Below are positions 35,785 to 47,837 of a stretch of DNA of 64,000 nt, piece after piece. The stretch's first letter is position 1, and the number at the start of each line of letters is the position of its first letter. The stretch lies in the NCBI GenBank assembly GCA_025504975.1, contig JANUWI010000002.1, forward strand, positions 2,976,001 to 3,040,000. The letters are read 5' to 3'. The translations under genes and the position numbers were made by a program. The stretch comes from Plenodomus lindquistii (Eukaryota; Ascomycota; Dothideomycetes; Pleosporales; Leptosphaeriaceae). The notes under the pieces are model-generated. The model was not told the DNA's origin and ran no database searches. It worked only from the letters and a program-made list of their open reading frames with translations.

Positions 35785-38478
35785 ACGCATCGCATTGACC
35801 CCTCGTTCGCCGGTTATCAGACCACCAACACGAACTGAGTAAATTGGGAGGAAAGCTCGAAACGCGTTTGAGACATTGCTGGATGGGTGGATGGATGGAT
35901 GGATTGCATTATACCCCTTGCTGAAGATGAGAGTAAAGGCAGTCAGTCTTGAAAGGATGGTGGTGTGGAAAGAAGCGAGCGAGCGAGCGTGTCTCTTATC
36001 TTATCTTGTCTTTGCATTGGATTGGATTGCTGGAGCGCTGATGCTGCTGTGGGTGTCATTTTTTTCTTCTCCAGTTTTGATGATGAGGACATTCGCTGTC
36101 TAATGAAATGTTTACGGATGGATCGTTTTATGCCTTGATGCTTGGATGAAATGGGATGGGATGGAATGGTATGGTATGGTATGTCATCGTATGGGCATAT
36201 GGAGATTGATGGAGGAAGGAAGGAGAAGATGGAATGGAGATGGAGAGATAATGATTATGGATGATGATGAGCTTTGTATATACCTAGAACAGTCTACTCT
36301 ACACTTTATACTCCTTTTTGTCCTGTGTGCTTGGTAGTTGTGTGAAGTGTAAAGTATGAAGTAAAGGGTGGGATGGCTAGTGTGAGGGGAGGATGTCTTG
36401 CTAGTAGAGGGAGGGATGGATGGATGGATGTGTCATTCGGTCTTGTGTAGTACATGGGTTATTTACAACGCAGATGATTGCTCTCCTAAGCTGGGTTTGT
36501 TAGTTATTTTAGTACATTCTAATTCGTTTGCGCGTATATCTTTCTTCCCAATCTACTTGAATTAGCCTAAACTCTAGTTATCTTGTAGTAAAAATGCCTG
36601 TGTTTTTCTTGTACACAGGGCGTGGGAGGGAAAGAGGGAGAGGTGAATAGGCAGGAAAGGCTTTCTCAGGTGCACTACTGTGTGGACTTTGCGGCGGATC
36701 TAATAGTAGGGTGGTAGTACCATGCGTAGTCTGGTTAGGGGGGGGGGGGGTTTTTTTTTTAGAAGAGGGCATAAGAGGTGTGTTTTGTGTTGGGCTAGAT
36801 GCGAGGGTTAGATTGTTTTGGCTTGGGTGCTTGGTTGGTTGCGTGTTTCTCGGACAGATGGGGTAGGAAACGTTACGATGTGAAGGTAGAGTAGGGCGAA
36901 CTTGTATAAAGATGAGTTTGGGATTGCTTAGTGTGTGTATGGGTAGTAAGTATGCATTTAGTAGTAAGTATGTACTAGTGGTGAGTATGTATACACCTGC
37001 TCGTCTTAGAAATCTAGCACACATTCTCCGTTCTGTCACGCGACTGACGGAACTGCAAGTACAGCGTGAATCGCTTATAGAGCATAGACATATTGTGATA
37101 CCTAATCCTTTGCGCCCAGATTTTCTGAAAATGTCGGTTCTTGCCGTGGACATGGGCCTCTTGAACGCTCGTTGTTTCTTCCCCGCATGTGCAACGCTAG
37201 CCCCACACTAACGCTTTAACTGTGCAAGTGGGGACAACGGGGTGTAAGCACATGGACGGATCCATGCCGCCTAATAACAACAATCTGAGAATTTCTTCCT
37301 CGACCTTTTAGAGCGTTTTGTAACTTCAACGTGCACCAGTGTCTATGGCGAATGCAATTTGCTTAATGTTTGCTGATTGCCCTGATGGTTGTTTCTTTAC
37401 TCGGGTTGCGATGTTATGGAATGACTGGTCCGCGCATCATTGATAGAATGAGAAGTAGTTTTTTTGGTTGCTGATTGTACAGCAAAACGATTTGGCGAAC
37501 TGTGAAATCTTTGGACCTGTCGCCCTCGCACGCCCCTCCAGAACGTACATAGTAAGCTGGCATACAAAAGGTGCAGTTCATCGAATATTCCCATGCGTAG
37601 TGTTTCCAAGCGACTCCGGTATACTTATTGTCATATTAGGCCTATAATCGGACAATAAGACGATCATCATGAGCATCAGCTCAGTCAGTTCATGGGGTAA
37701 GGCTTCTACGGCAGCTCTCGGTGCCACTGGTCAGCACTATAAGAAAACAAGACAACAGGGATGTAGGCATAACACTATGATCCCGCCTGTCCTTTCTTGG
37801 CTGCACGTTGCTTTGAACATCCTAATTTGGATCTCTCAATATTGATCATCTTCGGTCCATTCCGATCGTCACTTCAGCTGTCTTGGTCCAACTGGGACGG
37901 CCAACACAACATTGTCAGCCGGTATCGTCGATCTGTTCCGGATTCACGATTTGGAGTGAAGGTTTCCCGGATCTCATGATATGCCAAATGGCGAAGGCTC
38001 ACTGTGAGTTGGCCGGATAACTCGTCAGCAAGACGATGAGCAACACCATCAACTCCCATGACGTTCTGGTGGTATAAGTGGGGTAAATCGACATGTAAAA
38101 GGCTCCCAGAACGCGTATCTTGCTATGTTTCATTTACTGGTCAAAGGGTATCCTCGAATTCCAAGCCTCGCAGTATGACCAAGATCCCAATGTAAGTTTC
38201 TTTCCTTGTTCTAACCAAGAGATGGGACTGAGAAGAAGCCCGATATAGCAAACTAAAGCTTCCAACGTCAGCTTTGAGACGGTTCTTCTTCGTAGATTAT
38301 ACCAAGTATCTTCGGCGATATACAGACCACAAGCTTTAGAGAATGATCCATGGACCTCCGACTGTGAGCAGATCATGCATATAACAACAACGCTTTCCTC
38401 CTAGTCAGTCTGCTCTTTACTCATTCACCAACTCACTCATTCCATCACTCATTCACTCAAGTCGCCCAACGATTCACC
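35785..38478. other. Intergenic region, transition to accessory sequence
   Basis: No gene supported in 2.7 kb. It contains GGAT repeats (about 35882-35904), an ATGGA/ATGGT-rich stretch near 36.15 kb and an abutting poly-G/poly-T tract at about 36737-36760. GC content falls toward the right. Confidence 0.55.
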
Positions 38479-39208
38479 ATGATATTCCTCAACACCTTCG
38501 TTCTCTCCGCAACTCTCGCCACCGGCGTCATGTCTGCTGCCATTCTCCCGCAGATCAACCAACGTGACACAGGCATCAAACTCGGCAACAAAATCGCAAA
38601 CTCGGCGGCCGCTAGACCATTCGGCGACATAGATGTGGTTTATCCCGTCAACAACTTGAAACGAAGGCAAACCGAGCCTGACCCAAACCGTAACGAGACG
38701 ACACCTGAGTTCATCTTTGTCCTTCAATGTGTTGATGGTGTATGTCTATCCAGCGCGCTGTACATGATGTGTTGCATAGACTGACATGGCCTAGGGCTTC
38801 CGAGGGGATTGCCTCGTCTTTGGTGCTCCGCCGGGTGATTGTGGTAAGTATATCGCAACACGTTGTAGAAGTGCCTTGGACTGACATTGCCATCATAGTC
38901 TCGTATTACAACTTCCAGGCTGCCAACTCGACTGAGATTAGCGATCGCTTCAACAATAAGACCAGCTCGCTGTCTACCAACACGGGCGGAAATTGCCAGT
39001 TCTACAAGTATGTTGCGCTACTTGGTGGTGTTAGGAGGCGTCTTGTAGAGAACATATACTGATGATCGTATGCAGATTCGCGGGATGCAACAACAAGGGT
39101 GACGACCGTGGTCTCACGGCTGATTACGTTTACAACCTTGCGGTTCCTCTACCAGATGATCCCCGTATTATTGAGTATGAGAATGTTATCACGTCGTGGA
39201 GGTGCTAG
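38479..39208 (+). CDS. Small secreted cysteine-rich protein with propeptide (effector candidate)
   Basis: Four exons: 38479-38739, 38795-38843, 38899-39007 and 39076-39208, giving 183 residues. Introns are 51-68 bp with GTATGT, GTAAGT and GTATGT donors, and all joins keep frame. Residues 1-20 form a signal peptide (hydrophobic core, cut after VMSA). A propeptide ends at the Kex2-type site K61-R62-R63, leaving a mature chain of about 120 residues. It has exactly six cysteines (84, 93, 103, 136, 144, 183), enough for three disulfides, and N-glycosylation sequons near 72, 113 and 123. An RGD tripeptide lies at 90-92, within GFRGDCLVFGAPPGDC. The pattern of a short strand, Gly, Cys and a later TSSL...NCQFYKFAGC vaguely resembles a beta-gamma-crystallin-like fold, which is speculative. 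No family recognised. Role in host or environment interaction is inferred from secretion and cysteine content. Confidence 0.8.
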
Positions 39209-41212
39209 GACAATGCGATGATGAAGTTGTCGGGCCCAATAGCGCAACTAACTCTCTTGGGGTGAATTGTAAATTCCCGCTATCCTTTGCTAGCAGTAGG
39301 TGTACGACTAAATGAGAAACAATGTCATGGTATCACCGTGGAGTACATTGGTAGACGTGATGATTTCGAATAGTATCTTGGCTTCGAGATCTGCGTGTGT
39401 TCTCCATAGCCGCTTGAATCTAGGGCGGCGTCACATCCCGTCAATGCGAATTCCTGCGCCGCACGAGGACCAGCCTCAATGGAACGGGAGGAGCCTGAGC
39501 ATCTGCAAAATGCAGACACAAAGTTGGATGAAGATATCAGGACTCAAAAGATACATCTCATGAGCTGCAGGAAATTGTGCCGCCCTGTCGTAGGCCGAAA
39601 GGATTTGTCGCAGGCAATGACCAGGTCATTTGGCATGCGACACGGTGGCGGTGCGGGAAGAAATCGATGCTGGCCTTTCAGACTGGTGCGTACGGGAAGA
39701 TGCGTGTCGAATGGGACAACGGATCACACGCTTGAGCTCAGATACTAATTCAGAACCATAACGGAGAACCTCAACGCCTAGAATAACGCCGCAAGGGATT
39801 GATCTAAAAACCATGCCGTTGATGGATCAATCATGCGCATGCACTGAGATCACTTGTTTTTTTCGAAATCTCTTCCATGCATATTCGCAAGTGAACAGCA
39901 CAGACGGAGAATAATCATCGTAATCGTCGATTATACCACATGACGGGATACAGCAATGCAATGCAGGTAGAGACAGTTTGAGTGGCTAGCGTTCTCCTTC
40001 CTTTAAACATTAGTGTTCGAGTCTAGTTGTCTTGCTAACGTGGGGTTAGCTAGGCTTGCTTCTGGCGTGGGATTTTTTGTGCACAAGCAGGGTATTTCTG
40101 CATGCATATGTGAGGCGACGCTATGTTGCCAGAGGGAACAGTGTACTCCATTTCGGCGAACGTGTATTGCACTTCCAACCAGCCTGTTGTAGATACTGCC
40201 TCAGTAATAGGCCAGACTGCCAGTTTGCTGGGGTTTGTTGAAGATTACGCTCGTTACATTATCCTTAGCTTTAATTTTTCCAGATAACCGCGAAAGTCAG
40301 TTGGCTATAGCCCTTGCTTGCTACTCACTTTTGCTAGTTGGATAAGTAGTATACGTTGACCGGCATGGACTATGTCCCACCCGTTCATCTTGTGGGATTC
40401 TCGTCAAAGGTCCTCACATACCTCCTTTCGTTTCGCCACCAAAAGATAATGGAAGACAGAGCCGAGCGTATTTAAGGATTCGGGATTCTGGTCCCGCGCC
40501 GGCTCGCTTGCACCGTTTACAGTGAAGCGACCTTCCATCGCGTGGAGGGAAGCAGGGAAACCTTCCCTTGGCAAAGTCATAGTGGCGTCAGGCTTTATCA
40601 ACCTGGCGAGATGAAGCTCTGTATCTCGTGAGAGCTTGCATGGTGTAATACAGACCTTGAGGTTACACCTATGGTAAGGAAGGGCGCTCCTTCAAGAGAT
40701 ACCATCCCGCCAAACATTAGCGGAACTTGGTGGAATTGCTGATCTTGTATTTGTTCGGACGAAGGGGGCACTGCGGCTGGAACAACACTTACTCATACTA
40801 AGTATACACCGTGCCGTCTTGCTGCTGACTGCACGTCGTATTGGTGGGCGACGTTCGCCGGCTGCCGGGCCGCGGCACGGTGGAGACGGGACGGAGCTCA
40901 TCCCGCCCACTCAGTGTGTCGTCCCGCCCTCGCGTCTCAGGGTACGCCACACTCTACTCTCGTCCAACCAACAACTCATTTCAGGCACATTGCTCCGGGG
41001 GTAAAGTAATACTTTGCTGTGCGAGACGCAAGTGCCAATCTGTCATTTCCAGGGTGTCGGAACATGTGATGTTGGCTCTCAGTTGTGGCACAGCTCCGGT
41101 ATCAATCGGAGCGGCTCAGTCCTGCATGAGGATGCTTTTGTTTTTTGGTTGAAATGCATACAACATGGCCATGCTCGCGATTGTCAGAGGCGGTACTCTT
41201 TGAGACTCCATC
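39209..41212. other. Intergenic region without recognisable gene
   Basis: About 2 kb with stop codons in all frames. A short GC-rich block near 40.84-40.94 kb stands out from its surroundings. No RNA gene or transposon ends recognised. Confidence 0.5.
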
Positions 41213-42431
41213 ATGCCAATGGCGACGACGGCGGGCCAGGTCATTGTGTCCGATACAAACCGCACGCCTATTGTTCAGATCTTGACATGGCTTGCGCTTG
41301 TGATAGGTATACTGGCGTTTCTCACACATGCTAGCATCAAACTGTATATCTTCAGAAGTCTGAAGATAGAATCTTGGCTGGTCTTCGCGTCTCTGGTATG
41401 CATTTCTGAAGATGATAGTGGCCAAGCTCCAAGACTAACATTGTTTATGAGATCTTCTGCATTGGCCAGTCGATTGCAGTCACAATACAAGCCCGACATG
41501 GCTTTGGGAAACCAATGGCGACGCTGAGTGAAGGGGATATAGAAGCAGACCTCAAGGTATGCTCCTACATCATGGTCAACGACTGAGCTTGGGCTGACAC
41601 GATCAAGAGCGAGTACGCCGCAACCATTCTTTTCATCCTATCACTCGGGTTTTCGAAGCTCGCCGTCGCGTCTTTCATTCATCATTTGACCCCATGGGAA
41701 ACACACCGCAAGATCAATGTCGTCATTGGAGGTTTTTCAGTCTTATGGCTAGTATGCTCAGCGATCGTGGCAGCTTGCCAATGTCGAACACCAGAACCGT
41801 GGAATAGATCGCTTGGGCGTTGTATGAATCGTGTTAGTAGCTCCAGATTATACCGTGTGCATGTACTAATACTGTGAAGACTACTTGGTGGGACGCCGTG
41901 TCGGCACTCAATATCATCACAGACACGGCACTTGTGCTGCTCGAATTAGCCATCACGGCCAAGCTCCAGATAACGCGGAGACGTAAGGCTGGTATTATGA
42001 CATTGTTTTCATGTCGCCTTATGTCAGTAAACCCGAACCCATTTGCGAGTCTCCTTGGCTGACACAGGGCCCTTAGAGTCACCGTCGCTGTCGTCGTGCA
42101 GTTAGTCATCTTCCACGAAGAGAGCGCACACGATACTATGAAAGACGACCTGACACTTGGCTACTGGCGTTCGACCGTCTGTAATCAAATTGTCCAATGC
42201 CTCGCAATATTGACAACGTGTCTTCCTTACACCAGGTTGTTCTTGGAAGGATTTGACAGCGGCGCGCTTGGGGTCAACGACTTGCGCCGACGCGGAGAAC
42301 ATACGTCAAAGGACAAGAGCAGGGAGTATCACTTGATGGATATTTCCCGCTCTACACCTGGACGAGACATTAACGTCTTGAAGAGCTGGACTGTTCAAAC
42401 AGAGCCTGCTAAAAGCCCGTCACTCTCTTAG
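41213..42431 (+). CDS. Fungal rhodopsin-like seven-helix membrane protein
   Basis: Five exons: 41213-41395, 41452-41556, 41608-41832, 41880-42022 and 42068-42431, giving 339 residues. Introns are 45-56 bp. The protein shows the fungal integral-membrane (rhodopsin-like) family layout: seven hydrophobic helices, a QSIAVTIQARHGFGKP loop after helix 2, SEYAATILFILSLGFSKLAV for helix 3-4, TWWDAVSALNIITDTALVLL, and WRSTVCNQIVQCLAILTTCL with a polar C-terminal tail. Members are common in plant-associated fungi and some lie in secondary-metabolite clusters; ligand and function are generally unknown. Two joins are unusual: the intron 1 acceptor is GAG and the intron 4 donor is GTCAGT. The exon 4/5 join (and whether it encodes MAL or an alternative) is therefore less certain. 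Confidence 0.78.
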
Positions 42432-42924
42432 CGTTGCATCAGCGCAACGATCATAGCGCAGAACAAAAGTTATTGGGATCGCTCCGCGGCCACCACCATC
42501 ATGCCACTCTCTTAATTGTCTCACGGCACAGTCATTCTGGATTTGAACCAAGACGAAATCGAGACAGCTCCATTTGTTGCGGTGTGGAAACCCTGCAGAT
42601 CCCACGCGTATGCCCCCTTGCATGCGGCACGGACACGGCAAATGTACTTGGGTGTTTCGAGTAGGTGCAATGATATGGTTGAGTTGATCCTTCCAATCCT
42701 TCCGCTCCTCTGGATGCACCTGGATGAAATGGCGCTCGCGTAAATTGCATGCATGTCCGCGGGGACATTGCCCGCTTCGGCTACCCGCATAGGAACATCC
42801 ACTTGCCCTTGGAATAGAGGTTAAATATGTCCCTATCATTTTCTTCCTACCAACAAGTTTCTCTTCTTCCACATTTACTCGGCCTGTTGTATTCTTCCTG
42901 ATCGAATTGTAAGCTCGGTCCAGC
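42432..42924. other. Promoter region of the permease gene
   Basis: Short interval between two plus-strand genes; no coding signal. CT-rich sequence precedes the permease ATG at 42925. Confidence 0.5.
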
Positions 42925-45023
42925 ATGGCGTCGTCTCCATCCAAGGGAAGCGGCGGCATTGAACTTACGGCCATTTCGACATCAAGTAGCGATGCAAGAG
43001 ATAATCTCGCCCTTGCAAAGTTGGGAAAGAAGGCTGTGTTGAAAGTATGTATACTATTGGTGTAATGAGATCCGGGCTAATGGCTGAACTTAGCGACGAT
43101 TTGGCTTCCTCTCTCTTCTGGGCTATAGCTGTACTATTTTGATCACGTGGGAGGCCTCGTTAGGGTAGGTTACAATCTATAGGTTAATCGTATACACTGA
43201 TGGTCATATAGGTTGTTCCTTATAGGATTACAGAAGTAAGTACTGCCGAAAGCTGTTCTTGTACTCGACTAAGTCGCTATAAGTGGCGGTCCGGCAGGTG
43301 TTATCTACGGGTACATCCTTGTCTGGATTGGTACAATTTCGACCTTTACTGTGTTAGCGGAACTTGTGTCATTGTAAGTCATCCCTTTCCAGACGTGAAT
43401 CAAATCTGTCGCTCATGTTGGTATTTCACAGGGCACCCACTTCTGGAGGACAGTATCATTGGGTTTCGATGCTGGCCCCGCAAAAATCACGGAAAATGCT
43501 TAGCTACATATCCGGTAAGGCATCTTGCTCGGTAGCTCCTCTGATGCCATACGCTCATCAGACTTCTTTAGGATGGCTCACGCTATGTGGCTGGCTCGCT
43601 GCGTACGGATCTGGCAGTTTTCTCACAGGTGGCCAGATTCAGAGCGTAATTCAACTTTGCAATCCCGACACCTATGTACCTCACGACTGGCACATCCTAC
43701 TCTTATATTGGGCTGTTATCGCCTTTTCCGTCTTCATCAACGTTGGGGCAGGATGGCTACTACCGAGGTTTGAAGGCGGCCTTCTCATTCTTCATGTGCT
43801 CGGATTCTTTGCTATCCTTATCCCCATCTTGGTGCTAGGTCCTTCTGGGGATGCAAAGGCCATTTTCACCACCTTCGCCAATCTTGGCGGCTGGAACTCA
43901 CAAGGATTATCGTTCTGTATCGGAATTATGGGAAGCGTTTTTGCTTTTGCTGGCAAGTCAGCTCCCTCCTAACGCATACGATCTTACACAATCCGCTAAC
44001 CATAGCTCCAGGCGGAGATGGTCCGGTTCATGTAAGCAGCGATATCCCCACGCTTGAACGAACGAAACTGTTTCTGACTGATCTTAGTTAGCCGAAGAAA
44101 TCCGGAATGCGCAAGTGGTTGTTCCCCGAGCGATGATGGCTGGCGTCCTCATTAACGGATCAGCTGGCCTCGTGATGATCATCACCGTCTTGTTGCGCAT
44201 GGGTGACTTGGACGCGGCCCTCGCAGAAAGCCCAGCGTTTCCTTTCATCGCTATCTTCCATCACGCAGTCCAGTCAAGAGCTGGTGCGGCGGTGATGGTT
44301 TCCATCATCGTCGTTATGGTCATCGCCTGTGGTGTTGGACTCGCTGCCTCTGTGTCTCGAGTTTGTTGGGCATTCGCGAGGGATCGCGGTCTCCCAGGCT
44401 GGCGTGCACTTAGCAAGGTTTGTTTACCGCCGTGTAATTCTCCGAATTTGATCTTAATATGTGAGTAGGTCAGCGATAGGACATCTATCCCAGTGAACGC
44501 AGTTATCTTCACAAGTGTCACTGCCTGTCTCCTAGGTGTCATCAACCTTGGTTCCATCGCTGCCTTCAACGGAATTATCTCGGTCGCTATCGCCGGTCTT
44601 TACGCATCATACCTTTTGACAGCCTCCCTCCTCCTCTATCGACGTTGCACTGGCGCAATCGTAACGAGCAGTGAAGCAACTGCTATGGGCATACAAACAA
44701 CGACGTCGGACGGAATGGTACGTGCCACATGGGGCCCCTGGAGAATCCCTGGAGCGTGGGGAATTGCCAACAATGCATTCTCATGCTTGTACCTTACTTT
44801 CGTATTCTTCTTCAGCTTCTGGCCATCCTTCGCTACGGTTACACCGGCCGACATGAACTGGTCCATCCTGGTTACAGGTGCGATCGCGATCTTTAGTACG
44901 ATATACTACCTCGTGTGGGCCAAAAAGACGTATCACGGTCCAGTGGTTGATGCCGACGCATTGACCGGGCAGGAAGTGTATGGAAGTCACGAGCAGCACA
45001 GTGAAGTAGTGAGCAAGTCCTGA
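42925..45023 (+). CDS. Amino-acid/GABA-type permease (APC superfamily)
   Basis: Nine exons: 42925-43044, 43094-43164, 43212-43235, 43284-43373, 43432-43514, 43572-43952, 44012-44031, 44088-44417 and 44469-45023, giving 557 residues. About 12 membrane helices follow a soluble N-terminus. Family motifs are present: RRFGFLSLLGYSCTILITWE, GGPAGVIYGYILVWIG, APTSGGQYHWV, GWLAAYGSGSFLTGGQI, GGDGPVHLAEEIRNA, and AFARDRGLPGW. These place it with fungal GABA/choline/polyamine permeases (Uga4- and Hnm1-like); the substrate cannot be read from sequence. Intron 6 (43953-44011) is of GC-AG type with donor GCAAGT; the join restores the conserved GGDGPVH stretch. It converges on the AIM9-like gene, 0.66 kb away. 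Confidence 0.9.
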
Positions 45024-45687
45024 TCAGATAAGTCAGGAAGTCACGTATGAAAGATACTTCTAGGGATACGTGGATGTGAATGAGTGCCCGGATATCGGGT
45101 GGCAATAGACGAATGTTCAATTTGAATTTCACCCATTTGCGGCCGGTCAAGTGGACCCGGCAAGCTGGGCAACTATTTACACCGCGATATATGCCAACTG
45201 AAAAGAATGGGATCCCTGACGGAAGATCTCTAGGCCGATTTGTGGTCAAATGCGAAGACAACTTCGTGAAATGTGGATCACAAGAATAGCGTTAACTTGT
45301 CTTGTTGCCCTCAAAGCGGAGCACTAATCAACCCAGGGCTCTTCAAGATGGATCAGCTCAAGAAGTCACACAGACGCTCGCTCTTCCATCGTCTTTGGCA
45401 TGATCAGAGTCGGTGATTGCGCCACAGGCAACATTGATGATCTATCCAGCTGCAGCAAACACAACAAGCTGCAAAAGCAAGTGAAGGTCGCAGAGCATGC
45501 TGCAGGATTTCTCAATTGAACGAGCTCGTGATCATATCTAGGCTCACATAAATTCTTCCGTGTAGCTCCAGATTGCCCAGTGAAAAATATGTCCAAAGAT
45601 TGAAAAAATGTTATAGTAGATCGAAGAGAGTGTCCAGCGATCCATAACCGGACAAGATGATTATGGCCCGAAAGGCCACAACCTCTG

Positions 45688-47378
45688 CTATTCGCCCCTC
45701 TCGCTTTCCGTCTTCGCATATTCCGCGATGACTAGGTCTTTCATCTGCGCCAACGCATCGACAGCCTCGTCATACTGATCATCCCGTACAAGGCCTTGAT
45801 TCGGAAACAACTCGCCAAGGTCTTCCCGGATAGCTTGCATAGCTCCCATGCCGCGCAATGCCCCATCAACGTCTAGTTGCATTTGTGCGCGTTCCTCTTC
45901 CATAAAAGACAATGGAAAATCGAAGCCCTTGAATCCAGGAAGCGCGCACCACACGGCTTCGAGCTCTGCGACTCGTGCAAGGTACGTCGCCTCGCCGTCG
46001 ACGAGCAGATTGCGTGCTAGAAGTAGTAGATCAAAGCTTGAGGTCTGCGGAAACTGCAACGCGGAAAAGAGGTGCGGGTTGTGATGATGGGTCCAAGTGT
46101 TGTAGAGGGAGCAGAGGGATTGCTGCAGATAAAGAGCGTTAGCACGCCTCCCATCCTCAGAATCCAATGGACCGGTCGTCTCAAATCGTTGTGGACGCTG
46201 CAACCCAGTCATAGGCGGGCCTCCATAGTCGATTATGTGAGGCTGGCGGGCTTGAAAGTAGAGCGGAGCTAATTCAGTAGACTGCCAGTCTGCTATGCCA
46301 AAGATTTTGGTGGGCTCTGCAGGGTCAACAAAAATGTTGCCACCATGAAGATCTCCCTGCCACAGATGGGATGAAGAGAGTATTCTATCTGTAGGTATGA
46401 GATGTCTGAAAAGCTTTTGGTAGCAACACAATGCTTCGAGCTTCTTCTCTCGCGTAGGTACGTACGTCCCTGGACCGCATAGCGCCATGGGAGACTTTGG
46501 AAGATCAGCAAGTTGCTGCACTATAGTCTCTTCACGAAAACCAATCGCTTTGTGACACGCTTCAATAGAGGTCCCTGGAATGTGTGAGCAATGGGGATGA
46601 TAGCAGCGTAAGCAATCTTCCAAGGGCCTCTATCCATCTTGATGTGTCTACGTCCATCATCAAACCACTCCCGCCCTGTGGACGGACCTACAACGAAACG
46701 CCCCAGAGGACAATCTTCACGACTGGATTCTGCGAACAAATCTCTCAAATTGTGCCCTTCCCCAATATCTGTCGCAAAGTATAAACTGCTGTACTTCCGA
46801 AAGGTCACCTTAGTCCACGTCTTCTGCAATTGAGCGATCTTCTTTGCTAGTGCGAAACGATCCTTGATGTCAAGTTTGGACCAGACATCATCCAACTCGA
46901 TTCCTGTGACTTTTTCCATGATGATGTATTCCGCACCGACCGCATTTTCATGGGTCTTCGAACTCCATGCAAGAACCCTGGGGACGGGCGTGTGAAGGAC
47001 AGTCCTAGCCTAGGACGCATCAACACTAAGACGTAAGATAGCTTGGCAAATTAAACGCACGAAATCCATCGTTGCCACCTCGCTGGCAATCGTATAGTGG
47101 GGTAAGCCTGCGTTTGGATGAGGCACCTTGGCTACGACCTGCACACCATTGTCCATAGTGAGGAGCATGACTCTATTGTGCATGCCATCCGGAAGTTTCT
47201 CAATACGTACGCACGAGTTTGCGCCTATAGAACGGGCAGCACGACGAGCTAGCTCTTCGACATCGAAACGGACATGGCGTTGTGACAGCTCTTGGGCTTC
47301 ATTGGACACGAAACGACCGCGAGTGAAGTGAAAAAGTTCGTCATTGTATTTAAATTCCAAATATTGAGCACAGTTCAT
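45688..47378 (-). pseudogene. AIM9-like aminoglycoside-phosphotransferase family gene with damaged splice donor
   Basis: Three exons: 47378-47061, 47009-46622 and 46574-45688, which would give 530 residues. Intron 1 (47010-47060) is canonical. Intron 2 (46575-46621) has CAG at its end, but its first bases are GG instead of GT (GGAAGATTGC where GTAAGATTGC is expected). Reading through gives a stop about 30 codons on, so a full protein needs non-canonical splicing. The coding parts are otherwise intact and typical: RYVRFDVEELARRAA-like start, DNGVQVVAKVPHPNAG lysine region, EYIIMEKVTGIELDDVW, catalytic WQGDLHGGNIFVD (the usual His two before the Asp is Gln) and metal-binding GIADWQSTELAPL, then LLLLARNLLVDGEATYL. 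Family members are linked to mitochondria in yeast (Aim9); the substrate is unknown. Recent pseudogene, sequencing error and GG-AG splicing are all possible. Confidence 0.75.
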
Positions 47379-47837
47379 ATGTATGCTCCTTCTTTCGAAC
47401 TTGTGAAGATGTTTGGAGTATGATGAGAGAGCGGTGGCTGTCACAGCCCATGGCTTTGTCCAGTGCCTGGCAATGTGTAGCTGCATGATCCTACTCTTGC
47501 AATTAATCCAGTGCACTCCAGCCAGCCGCGTTCAGTGGGGCAGCAGGAGGGCCGTCAAATTCACCCCGAGTCTGCAGAATGCAGACCAATGTGTGAAGTG
47601 TTTGGGCAAAAGATCGGAACACGACTAAGACGCGAAAAAGGCGCGCTAGTGATTGGTCACGTGCAAGAAATTCTAGTCGGTCAACCCCCTCCAGTTCCAT
47701 CTCCGTCCGCGTTCGTACCCATAGGTAAACAACGCATCGGGGACTCCAATGATCTAACACTTCGTACCTCATACAGCCTGATCGACAACTTCTCTTCTCC
47801 GCCTGCCTGCGAGTATACCCAACTGGTTTAATTTGCA
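47379..47837. other. Short intergenic gap between two minus-strand genes
   Basis: Promoter of the AIM9-like gene and 3' end of the aminotransferase gene. Nothing else seen. Confidence 0.5.

Noticed and set aside
32438..35842. Many Arg/Leu- or Ser-rich frames overlapping the coiled-coil gene
   Set aside because: They are shadows of the highly repetitive Ala/Glu/Lys codon pattern of the real plus-strand gene.
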